Shown piece after piece: positions 16,756 to 22,128 of a DNA stretch of 22,128 nucleotides. The stretch lies in contig JAQBFJ010000141.1 of NCBI GenBank assembly GCA_032123435.1, positions 1-22,128 on the forward strand, written 5' to 3'. This DNA is from JAQBFJ01 sp032123435. GTDB lineage: Bacteria; Verrucomicrobiota; Kiritimatiellia; UBA8416; JAQBFJ01. Positions within the stretch are counted from its first letter, which is position 1; each line of letters begins with the position of its first letter. A program made the position numbers and the translations under genes. The notes beneath the pieces were generated by a model that worked only from the letters and a program-made list of their open reading frames with translations, was not told the DNA's origin and ran no database searches.

Positions 16756-18573
16756 TCACTCTTGCGCCTTCTCAGCCTCAATCGAACCATTGCTTTCTTT
16801 TGGTTGAGTATCCCTGCCTTCACCAGGCCGCCACTCTTCCCCGCTGGCACCATCCAGGGCCTCATCAAAAGCGCTCGCAAGCCCAACCATTTCATCATCC
16901 GGCTTAAGCCCTTCTATGATTTCCTCAGCTTGCTTCACAAATTCCTCTTCAGGAATAGAGCATGCCCTGATGCTTAAACCCATACGTCGTTCAGCCCTGT
17001 CAATGCGCATTACTCGAGCTTCAACTTCGGCGCCTACACTTAATGCATCGCTCACTTTAGCAACATGATCATTGCTGATCTGCGATATATGCACTAATCC
17101 ATCAACACCCTCTTCAACTTCAATGAAGGCGCCAAAAGAGGCAACCTTGGTGACTTTTCCCTTCACCAACTGCCCTACTCTGTAACGGGATTCTATCCTG
17201 TCCCAAGGATCTTCCTGCGCCTGCTTCATCCCGAGGCTGATCCTCTTGTTAGACGAATCAACTTCAAGAACAACCGCGTCCACCTTCTGGCCCTTCTCCA
17301 GGACCTCCGATGGATGATTAACCTTTCTTGTCCATGACATATCAGATACATGAATCATCCCGTCTATGCCGTCTTCCAGTTCTATGAATGCGCCATATGA
17401 AGTGAAGTTGCGCACAAAGCCCGAAACGGATGAGCCAACCGGATACCTGGCGTGAACCGTATCCCATGGATTTTCTTCTGTCTGCCTGATACCCAGCGCT
17501 ATCTTCTGTTCTTCCTTGTTGACATTCAGCACAACAACATCCACTTCATCACCAACAGAAAGAACATCTGATGCACGCACAATCCGGCGAGTCCACGAGA
17601 TTTCTGAAACATGAACCAAGCCCTCAACTCCCTTTTCCAGCTCTACAAAAGCGCCATAAGGGGCAATGTTGACAACTTTGCCGCGCAAACGACTGCCTTC
17701 CGTATATTTCGTTTCTATATTCTCCCAAGGATTCCACTGCGCCTGCTTTAACCCGAGCGATACGCGTTCCCGTTCAAGATCTATTTCAAGAATAACTACC
17801 TCAATTTCATCGCCTATTGATAATACCTCAGAAGGATGCGAAACCCGGCCCCAACTCATGTCTGTTATATGAAGAAGCCCGTCCAGCCCGTTCAAATCAA
17901 CAAAAGCTCCAAAATCAGTGATGTTCTTGACGCGTCCCTTGCGTTTCTGACCCACTTCTATCGTATCCAGAAGATCTTTCCTTTTGCTTTTAAGACGTTC
18001 CTCAAGAAGTTCACGCCGAGAAACAATGATATTACGCCGTTCCATACTGATCTTGAGGATCTTAAATTCGTATTTTTTGCCTATATATGAATCTATGTTA
18101 TGAGACGGAATGACGTCTATCTGAGATCCTGGCAAAAAAGCATCAACACCATCTACATCAACTATAATGCCGCCCCTGACCCGGCTCTTCATAATCCCGT
18201 CAACAACAGCCCCTTCTGTATAGTTCTTGGCAACACGTTCCCATACAAGCTTTTCATCAGCCTTCTGCTTACTGAGCACCACCATGCCATCGTCATCTTC
18301 TATCTTATCAAGAAGTACATTAACATCATCACCCGAATGTACCGTTGTAATATCGCCAAATTCATTGGCAGAAACGACTCCTTCCGACTTATATCCTATA
18401 TCGACCAGGACTTCATTTCCTCTTACTTCCAATACCTTCCCGGATACAATGGATCCTTCCACAAAGCTCTTCATTGTTTCTTCATACATCCGGGTCATTT
18501 CGGCTTTATCATCACCACTGAATTCCGATAAATCAAAATTCATTCGTTTTTTTCGTTGTATCTGTTGTTCCAT
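16756..18573 (-). CDS. rpsA: 30S ribosomal protein S1
   Basis: S1 binds mRNA leaders and docks them on the 30S subunit. The protein has about 605 residues and six S1 (OB-fold) repeats, as in Gram-negative S1: about 38-105, 120-190, 206-278, 292-365, 379-452 and 466-537. Repeats 3-6 carry the canonical 'GAFV(I)E...G(V/I)(D/E)G(L/M)(V/I)H(V/I)S' core; repeats 1 and 2 are divergent, as is normal for the ribosome-binding part. An acidic tail of about 65 residues follows. The ATG at 18573 has GGAG (18578-18581) four bases upstream; the frame is open to 18624, but that extension (MPWGMGKRL) does not look like S1. The gene is closed by the terminator at 16701-16730. Confidence 0.95.
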   Translation of the reverse strand: MEQQIQRKKRMNFDLSEFSGDDKAEMTRMYEETMKSFVEGSIVSGKVLEVRGNEVLVDIGYKSEGVVSANEFGDITTVHSGDDVNVLLDKIEDDDGMVVLSKQKADEKLVWERVAKNYTEGAVVDGIMKSRVRGGIIVDVDGVDAFLPGSQIDVIPSHNIDSYIGKKYEFKILKISMERRNIIVSRRELLEERLKSKRKDLLDTIEVGQKRKGRVKNITDFGAFVDLNGLDGLLHITDMSWGRVSHPSEVLSIGDEIEVVILEIDLERERVSLGLKQAQWNPWENIETKYTEGSRLRGKVVNIAPYGAFVELEKGVEGLVHVSEISWTRRIVRASDVLSVGDEVDVVVLNVNKEEQKIALGIRQTEENPWDTVHARYPVGSSVSGFVRNFTSYGAFIELEDGIDGMIHVSDMSWTRKVNHPSEVLEKGQKVDAVVLEVDSSNKRISLGMKQAQEDPWDRIESRYRVGQLVKGKVTKVASFGAFIEVEEGVDGLVHISQISNDHVAKVSDALSVGAEVEARVMRIDRAERRMGLSIRACSIPEEEFVKQAEEIIEGLKPDDEMVGLASAFDEALDGASGEEWRPGEGRDTQPKESNGSIEAEKAQE

Positions 18574-18806
18574 AATTCTCCAAGTTAATAATAGACATAG
18601 CCTTTTACCCATACCCCAAGGCATGGAGACCGTCTGTACACTCCAAAAGCCCGTAAACTTAAGATAATTCTAAAGAACGGGCAAGTCAGAAAAACGAAAA
18701 AGAAAGACCTGCCTATCTAAAAACCACTGTAAACCCAATAAAATCACCTATTATCAGCAGTTTTTCTTTGCCTATTCACGCCGTAATTGCTTTACTGCAA
18801 TGCAAT
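18574..18806. promoter_or_regulatory. Divergent control region between rpsA and tsaB
   Basis: A 233-base gap between two genes that point away from each other must hold both promoters. It is AT-rich, with a purine-rich run on the plus strand near 18691-18707. On the rpsA side there is a small leader hairpin at 18610-18625 (arms CATGCC and GGTATG, loop TTGG, one G-U pair in the RNA). S1 genes are often autoregulated through their leader, so this could matter, but that is inference. I could not pick -35/-10 boxes with good spacing for either gene. Confidence 0.45.
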
Positions 18807-19487
18807 ATGATCATCATGTCCATAGAATTATCAACAAATATCGGCAGTATCGCCCTTCTGAAAGATAACATGATCTTAGCAGAAAACTCACTGACCGGTC
18901 CCCTTGCCGGAACCCGCTTTATAGCAACAGCTTTATCCAACCTTCTCGAACAGACATCAACAAAATCAAAGAACATAGATATGTTCGCCACTGGCTTGGG
19001 TCCAGGTTCTTTTTCCGGCCTGAGATCCGCTATCTCTTTCACACGCGCTATGGCTCTGCCTGATCACAAACCGGTGATCGGCATCAACAGCGCCGAAATA
19101 CTTGCCGATAAAATATTCAGCGAAACAAGCTGCGATCAACTCGTTGTGATCGGCGACGCCCGTCGTAACATGCTTTGGCTTGCCGCTTTTGATATGCCAC
19201 CACCCGTACCTGAAGTAATTATAAAACTTATAACACCAGAAGAGCTTCCTGACGTTTTATCAAAACAATATAAGGAACATATGGTGGCAACCCCCGAATG
19301 GGACAGAATAGGAGAAAAACTTAAACAATGTGTCGCACCCGAAAAGCTTATTGAAAAAGAAAACCTTTTCCCAACAGCTTCCGATACCGGCCGTCTTGCA
19401 TTTAAAAAATACTCCGATAATTCAGAACCTCTGCCGCTAACCCCCATATATATGCATCCGCCTGTCTTCGTTGAACCAAGATTCTGA
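18807..19487 (+). CDS. tsaB: tRNA threonylcarbamoyladenosine biosynthesis protein TsaB (YeaZ)
   Basis: TsaB is an inactive ASKHA paralogue that dimerises with TsaD and supports t6A37 formation. The start MIIMSIELSTNIGSIALL aligns with the family opening 'ILAIDTSTN...SVAL', and FATGLGPGSFSGLRSAISFTRAMAL near 73-97 is the family signature. The 226 residues are a usual length. ATG 18807 was chosen for this fit; ATG 18816 and an upstream TTG at 18768 are in frame. None has a clear ribosome site. This is the only plus-strand gene I accept in the window, separated from the minus-strand rpsA by a divergent region. It is the last gene before the sharp change in base composition. Confidence 0.88.
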   Translation: MIIMSIELSTNIGSIALLKDNMILAENSLTGPLAGTRFIATALSNLLEQTSTKSKNIDMFATGLGPGSFSGLRSAISFTRAMALPDHKPVIGINSAEILADKIFSETSCDQLVVIGDARRNMLWLAAFDMPPPVPEVIIKLITPEELPDVLSKQYKEHMVATPEWDRIGEKLKQCVAPEKLIEKENLFPTASDTGRLAFKKYSDNSEPLPLTPIYMHPPVFVEPRF

Positions 19488-19775
19488 CCCTCTTCATGCG
19501 CCCCGGATCTTCATCTTCCCTCGCGTGGCAGGCTGACGGTTGACTGCACTCGCCTGGATATTGCGCCAGTTCAGAACCCGGCAGGAGCGCGGCATCTCTC
19601 CGCCTCGTGGACGACATGGGTTACGGTTTCTCCGCGGGGCTGTCCCATATCCGCATCACAAGCTTCTGTGACGCCTATCGAGCAATCAACAAAAGCTCAC
19701 AGGCCGTGTCCGGGAACATCTCGGCCGCCTCGGCGGGGAGCGTGATACAACCCGTGGCTCTACTGCTGTGTTTTC
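19488..19775. other. Gene-free junction between core block and GC-rich segment
   Basis: These 288 bases separate tsaB from the 3' end of the GH98-like gene; the two genes converge here. GC content is clearly above that of tsaB. All six frames are broken or too short: the longest minus-strand readings end in stops after 20-40 codons, and a plus-strand GTG reading from 19607 matches no family convincingly. I saw no strong terminator hairpin, repeat or RNA gene. It may be degraded coding DNA carried in with the GC-rich segment. Confidence 0.5.
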
Positions 19776-21521
19776 TCACTTGGCGTTCTCCTTGCCGGCA
19801 GAACGACCGGCACACTGGGGACAGGGCTCACCGGATTCGATGGTGATGTCAACCGGGCCGTTGTGGACCAGAACAATCGTCAGGGTCCGCGACCCCTCGT
19901 CCCAGTTATCGCCGAATTCCGTGTTCAGCCCGGTCCATGTCGCGTTCGGACGGGTTTCTCCGCGGAATACGCATCGGAGCACCGTGGGCCGCCTGAGCAT
20001 CTCGTCCGGTTCGGTCATGTACTGCCGGAAGCGCTCCACCGTATTGAACGAGCCCTTCATAGGGTCGTCCCAGATGTGCCAGTTCACCATATAGTTGTTC
20101 ACGTGGAGATTGACGCGGCCGTCGGCGATCCTCACCACGGCCAGCGAGTGCGCCGACAGACGTCCCGAGATTTGCGACACAGGTCCGTCGGAGAGGGGGG
20201 CCGAGAAATCCTGCGCCCGGTCCTTGTTCGCATGCGAGTTCGTGATGAAAAGGGCGCGGTCGGTTTCCAGGACAAGCGCATCGCCGCCGAATCGGTCGGG
20301 ATACACGCCGTCGAAATATGCGCGCAGGGCGTTGTCATCTTTGAACTGGCCGGGGCTGATGACCCGCTCGAACATGGAGCGTTCCTTTTCGGAAGCGAGA
20401 ATGGGAAGTACCGGCAGGTAATAGTAACGCCCGGTGCGGTTGATGAACTCGGGCGAGAGACAGTTCGACATGATCTGCGCGTCCGATCGTGTTGCCCCGT
20501 ACAGGGGCCTGAAGAGCCACTCGCCGGGCATGGTGACCTCGTCCTCTTCGAGCGACCTGCACTGGTAGGCGATGCGCGCGCGCCTGGCCACTTCCTCGCG
20601 GTCCGGGAGAACGCCGCCGCCCCCGATCAGCTTCGCGAGCGGCGCGATCACGTTGCGGAAAGCCGGCGATTCGAGGTAGCCGGAGCCGTCGACTCGACCG
20701 CCGTAGGCGTGGCTGGGCATCTCGAAGCTGTACACGGTCGCGCCCGCCGCCATGGCTGTCAGCATGGTTTGCCCGTAGAGAATATCGGGTGAAGACCACG
20801 CGCTCGCGAGATCCCAGCCGCCGGTCGAGCCGCAGGAGTGTTCGACTGCGTAACCGCGCGATCCCCTGCTTGGTGTGTACGGAGCTCCGTAGCCCATCTC
20901 GAACCACCACCAGTCCTCGGGGTTCACGCCCCAGGCCGAGACCAGCCCCGACCCCCACATGCCCAGAATTGCGGCCCGGGTCAGGAAGTACTGTCCGCGC
21001 CCGTTCTGCTTGTCCACCAGTATCACGTGCTCGCCGTGATCCCTGAACGCGCGAAACAGCCGTTCGTCGGCGCCCGCCTGGAGAAATATGTTGTGCCAGT
21101 ACGGATAGCCCATGTCCTGCCAGATAAAATGCGCCCCGGTCTCCGCCGCAAGATTGATGAGCTCCACCATGTAGTCGACATCGAAGCTCTGCAACCGGGT
21201 CACGGACAGCTCGGCGGCCACGAACCCCTTCAGGCACGAGAACTCCCGGAGCGCCTTCGAGAGGTGTTCGACCGGAATCCGGCCCCGGCTCACGATGTAG
21301 TTCATGACGTGCACGTAGATCGGTATGCCGGCGTTCTCACAGCGGGTGAGCACGCTGTTCAGGTTGCGGAGAGTCTCGTCGCCGTGGAACTCGGCCATGT
21401 GGACGGAGAGCGCTGAAAACGGACGGATTTCCTCGGGCAGCCTGGTGATCTGGGTTTCGAAATCCGCGACCGACAGGTTGAACTGCACGAGAGGGTTTGA
21501 GTTCGAAACGGGTCTTCGCAT
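19776..21521 (-). CDS. Glycoside hydrolase family 98-like protein
   Basis: GH98 enzymes are endo-beta-galactosidases or xylanases; the best known cut blood-group glycans. The 581 residues open with RRPVSNSNPLVQFNL and LPEEIRPFSALSVH, which fit the start of the GH98 catalytic barrel. Further matches are GVNPEDWWWFEMGYG near 198-212 and AAGATVYSFEMPSHA near 258-272. Acidic residues that could be catalytic are Glu104 (GFVAAELS), Asp203 or Glu208, and Glu267 (VYSFE). The C-terminal part is strand-rich, as in the GH98 C domain. ATG 21521 is set by AAGGAGG six bases upstream; ATG 21572 is an alternative. Neither start adds a signal peptide, which is unusual for this family. GC content is far above that of the core genes. 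The family call is from motif memory and the substrate is unknown. Confidence 0.68.
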   Translation of the reverse strand: MRRPVSNSNPLVQFNLSVADFETQITRLPEEIRPFSALSVHMAEFHGDETLRNLNSVLTRCENAGIPIYVHVMNYIVSRGRIPVEHLSKALREFSCLKGFVAAELSVTRLQSFDVDYMVELINLAAETGAHFIWQDMGYPYWHNIFLQAGADERLFRAFRDHGEHVILVDKQNGRGQYFLTRAAILGMWGSGLVSAWGVNPEDWWWFEMGYGAPYTPSRGSRGYAVEHSCGSTGGWDLASAWSSPDILYGQTMLTAMAAGATVYSFEMPSHAYGGRVDGSGYLESPAFRNVIAPLAKLIGGGGVLPDREEVARRARIAYQCRSLEEDEVTMPGEWLFRPLYGATRSDAQIMSNCLSPEFINRTGRYYYLPVLPILASEKERSMFERVISPGQFKDDNALRAYFDGVYPDRFGGDALVLETDRALFITNSHANKDRAQDFSAPLSDGPVSQISGRLSAHSLAVVRIADGRVNLHVNNYMVNWHIWDDPMKGSFNTVERFRQYMTEPDEMLRRPTVLRCVFRGETRPNATWTGLNTEFGDNWDEGSRTLTIVLVHNGPVDITIESGEPCPQCAGRSAGKENAK

Positions 21522-21527
21522 GGCGGT

Positions 21528-21535
21528 ACCTCCTT
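21528..21535 (-). promoter_or_regulatory. Ribosome binding site deciding the GH98-like start
   Basis: AAGGAGGT six bases before ATG 21521, the strongest such site in the window. It argues against the longer in-frame start at 21572, whose upstream GGAAAACAA is weak. Confidence 0.65.
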
Positions 21536-21592
21536 CACGTCGAGAAGCCACTGTTTCTTTGGTTTTCATCATTTGTTTTCCAACGTTATATG

Positions 21593-21619
21593 TGTAATAC
21601 GTTACAACATTTTGGTAAC
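21593..21619. promoter_or_regulatory. Operator-like inverted repeats upstream of the GH98-like gene
   Basis: Two overlapping inverted repeats sit in AT-rich DNA 72-98 bases before the preferred start. One is TGTAA-TACG-TTACA (21593-21606). The other is GTTAC and GTAAC separated by nine bases (21601-21619). Such symmetry is typical of binding sites for small dimeric repressors of carbohydrate genes. No regulator gene is visible in the window, so this is a suggestion only. Confidence 0.3.
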
Positions 21620-21674
21620 TAAATGAATTGTCATGAATAATATTTGATCAATCAAGTTAAATTAACATCTTCCC

Positions 21675-21811
21675 GACGCGAACCGTCTATACAAATAAGA
21701 GGACCGACCCTGTCTCACGACAACGCAGTTGCCCTTTCGCTTCCCTTCGGCTTCTCTTATACCTGGCGCGGAGACTTTCACTCCGCAAGTTATGTACCAT
21801 GCCCGGCACAC
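21675..21811 (-). mobile_element. 5' remnant of a group IIC (bacterial class C) intron
   Basis: Read on the minus strand from 21811, the sequence begins GTGTGCCGGGCATGG, close to the 5' end of the Oceanobacillus iheyensis group IIC intron as I recall it (GTGTGCCCGGCATGG). About 25 bases in comes the expected small stem-loop, GCGGAG-TGAAAGT-CTCCGC (21786-21768), matching the 'GGGTGAGAGTCCC' element. Then follow AAGGGCAACTGCG and GTCGTGAGAC, phrases usual in domain I of such introns. It starts a few bases past a long hairpin, the preferred target of this class. The rest of the ribozyme, the reverse transcriptase and domains V/VI are missing, so it is a dead fragment. The inner end near 21675 is uncertain. 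The match is from memory, not a search. Confidence 0.62.
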
Positions 21812-21817
21812 ACGCCT

Positions 21818-21865
21818 CGGATCATGCGTTGAAAATGGCGCGCCATTTTCAATCGCATGGATCCG
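21818..21865 (-). terminator. Long hairpin downstream of brnA, likely terminator and intron target
   Basis: The core, 21829-21852, is a perfect 24-base palindrome: TTGAAAATGGCG facing CGCCATTTTCAA. After a one-base bulge (21853) the stem continues with 21823-21828 against 21854-21859, and after a second bulge (21860) with 21818-21822 against 21861-21865. It begins 19 bases past the brnA stop. There is no T-run on the brnA-distal side, but the intron fragment begins where one would be expected. Class C introns insert just past terminator hairpins, which fits. Confidence 0.65.
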
Positions 21866-21884
21866 GTTGTTAGCACATTCCTTA

Positions 21885-22128
21885 TCAATGCTGGTGGGCT
21901 TCGACATAGGCGCGAAGTACCGCATTGATCTTTGTCTGATATTGTTTTTCTTCGTGCTTGAACCAATTCAGCACATCAGGATCAAGCCGAAGAGATACAG
22001 CCTTTTTCCGTTTGGGCATACGAACTTGAGCCCGAGAGAAGAAAGACTTGTCCAGTTTCGGAATGTCAGAAACATCTATTTCCGAATCAGGCATCTCCTT
22101 CAACATGTTCCAATCAGTGCGTGATTCT
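21885..22128 (-). CDS. brnA: BrnA-family antitoxin, 5' end cut by the right edge
   Basis: BrnA is the antitoxin and autorepressor of the type II BrnT/BrnA module; it binds the RNase toxin BrnT. The reading frame stays open to the edge (ESRTDWNMLKEMPDSEIDV), and the SRTDW phrase before the first in-window ATG (22106) belongs to the family, so the true start lies at or beyond the edge. Family features are EIDVSDIP, the basic MPKRKKAVSLRLDPDVLNWFK strand-helix segment of the ribbon-helix-helix fold, and YQTKINAVLRAYVEAH at the end. The toxin gene brnT normally sits immediately upstream, that is to the right of this window. Eighty visible codons are nearly the full protein. Confidence 0.85.
   Translation of the reverse strand, partial: ESRTDWNMLKEMPDSEIDVSDIPKLDKSFFSRAQVRMPKRKKAVSLRLDPDVLNWFKHEEKQYQTKINAVLRAYVEAHQH

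Noticed and set aside
18574..18624. N-terminal extension of S1 up to 18624
   Set aside because: The added residues do not resemble S1, and the GGAG site directly supports ATG 18573.
19607..19846. Plus-strand GTG reading frame starting VDDMGYG, reminiscent of the sulfatase DDMGYGD motif
   Set aside because: The residues before it do not fit the sulfatase N-terminus, nothing after it matches, and the frame runs into the reverse strand of the GH98-like gene. It looks like chance.
19863..20792. Long plus-strand open frame (about 309 codons) opposite the GH98-like gene
   Set aside because: GC-rich DNA keeps antisense frames open. The residues are rich in R, H and P with no domain, while the minus strand encodes a coherent protein.
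20335..21237. Second minus-strand open frame of about 300 codons overlapping the GH98-like gene
   Set aside because: It is the shifted frame of the same gene, very arginine-rich and without domain signals.
21705..21725. Resemblance of GTCGTGAGACAG on the minus strand to a helix of 23S rRNA
   Set aside because: The similarity is confined to this short string. The flanks do not continue as rRNA, and the intron reading explains a longer stretch.
21818..21884. Integron attC recombination site between the brnA stop and the intron fragment
   Set aside because: The sequence after the stop has a TAACAA phrase and a long imperfect palindrome, but the two ends do not pair as RYYYAAC/GTTRRRY, and no integrase or second cassette is visible.
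21662..21925. Minus-strand open frame of 87 codons across the hairpin and intron fragment
   Set aside because: It runs through the palindrome and the brnA end in another frame and resembles no protein. The RNA-element reading is better.
1..22128. CRISPR arrays, tRNA or rRNA genes, transposase genes, tandem repeats
   Set aside because: I looked on both strands and found no regularly spaced repeats, no cloverleaf-like tRNA with conserved arms and no transposase-like reading frame.

Overview
The window reads as a bacterial chromosome segment, almost certainly from a Gram-negative: it carries a TolQ/TolR-type proton channel with a TonB-like partner and a probable outer-membrane TPR lipoprotein. 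Nothing fixes the taxon. A member of the Planctomycetes-Verrucomicrobia-Lentisphaerae group is my guess, from gene content and moderate GC, and it is only a guess.

Bases 1-18573 are a long, tightly packed block of genes all on the minus strand. In transcription order (right to left) they are: ribosomal protein S1 (rpsA, closed by a perfect-palindrome terminator), tyrS, uvrA, a large TPR protein, tolQ/exbB, tolR/exbD, a TonB-like protein, hisD, hisC, hisB, hisA, a short ComEC-type membrane protein, a CtpA-type S41 protease, tsaD, and the first 22 codons of an exported protein that leaves the left edge. Several junctions overlap (tyrS/uvrA, uvrA/TPR, tolQ/tolR, tolR/TonB-like), so the blocks are probably translationally coupled. 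The work done is core housekeeping: translation (S1, TyrRS, t6A tRNA modification), nucleotide excision repair, envelope energy coupling and part of histidine synthesis. tsaB, which encodes the partner of TsaD, is transcribed the other way from a 233-base divergent region shared with rpsA.

From about 19490 the character changes. The DNA turns strongly GC-rich; sampled 60-base rows hold 41-45 G/C against 24 in rpsA. A 288-base stretch without a recognisable gene leads into a minus-strand gene for a family-98-like glycoside hydrolase without a signal peptide. Behind it lie an AT-rich upstream region, what I read as the 5' remnant of a group IIC intron inserted just past a long hairpin, and the antitoxin gene brnA of a BrnT/BrnA toxin-antitoxin module, cut by the right edge. 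I interpret 19490-22128 as an accessory, laterally acquired region joined to a conserved core block. The intron fossil next to the brnA hairpin is the most unusual thing seen. I found no CRISPR array, tRNA, rRNA, transposase or clearly new multi-gene system.
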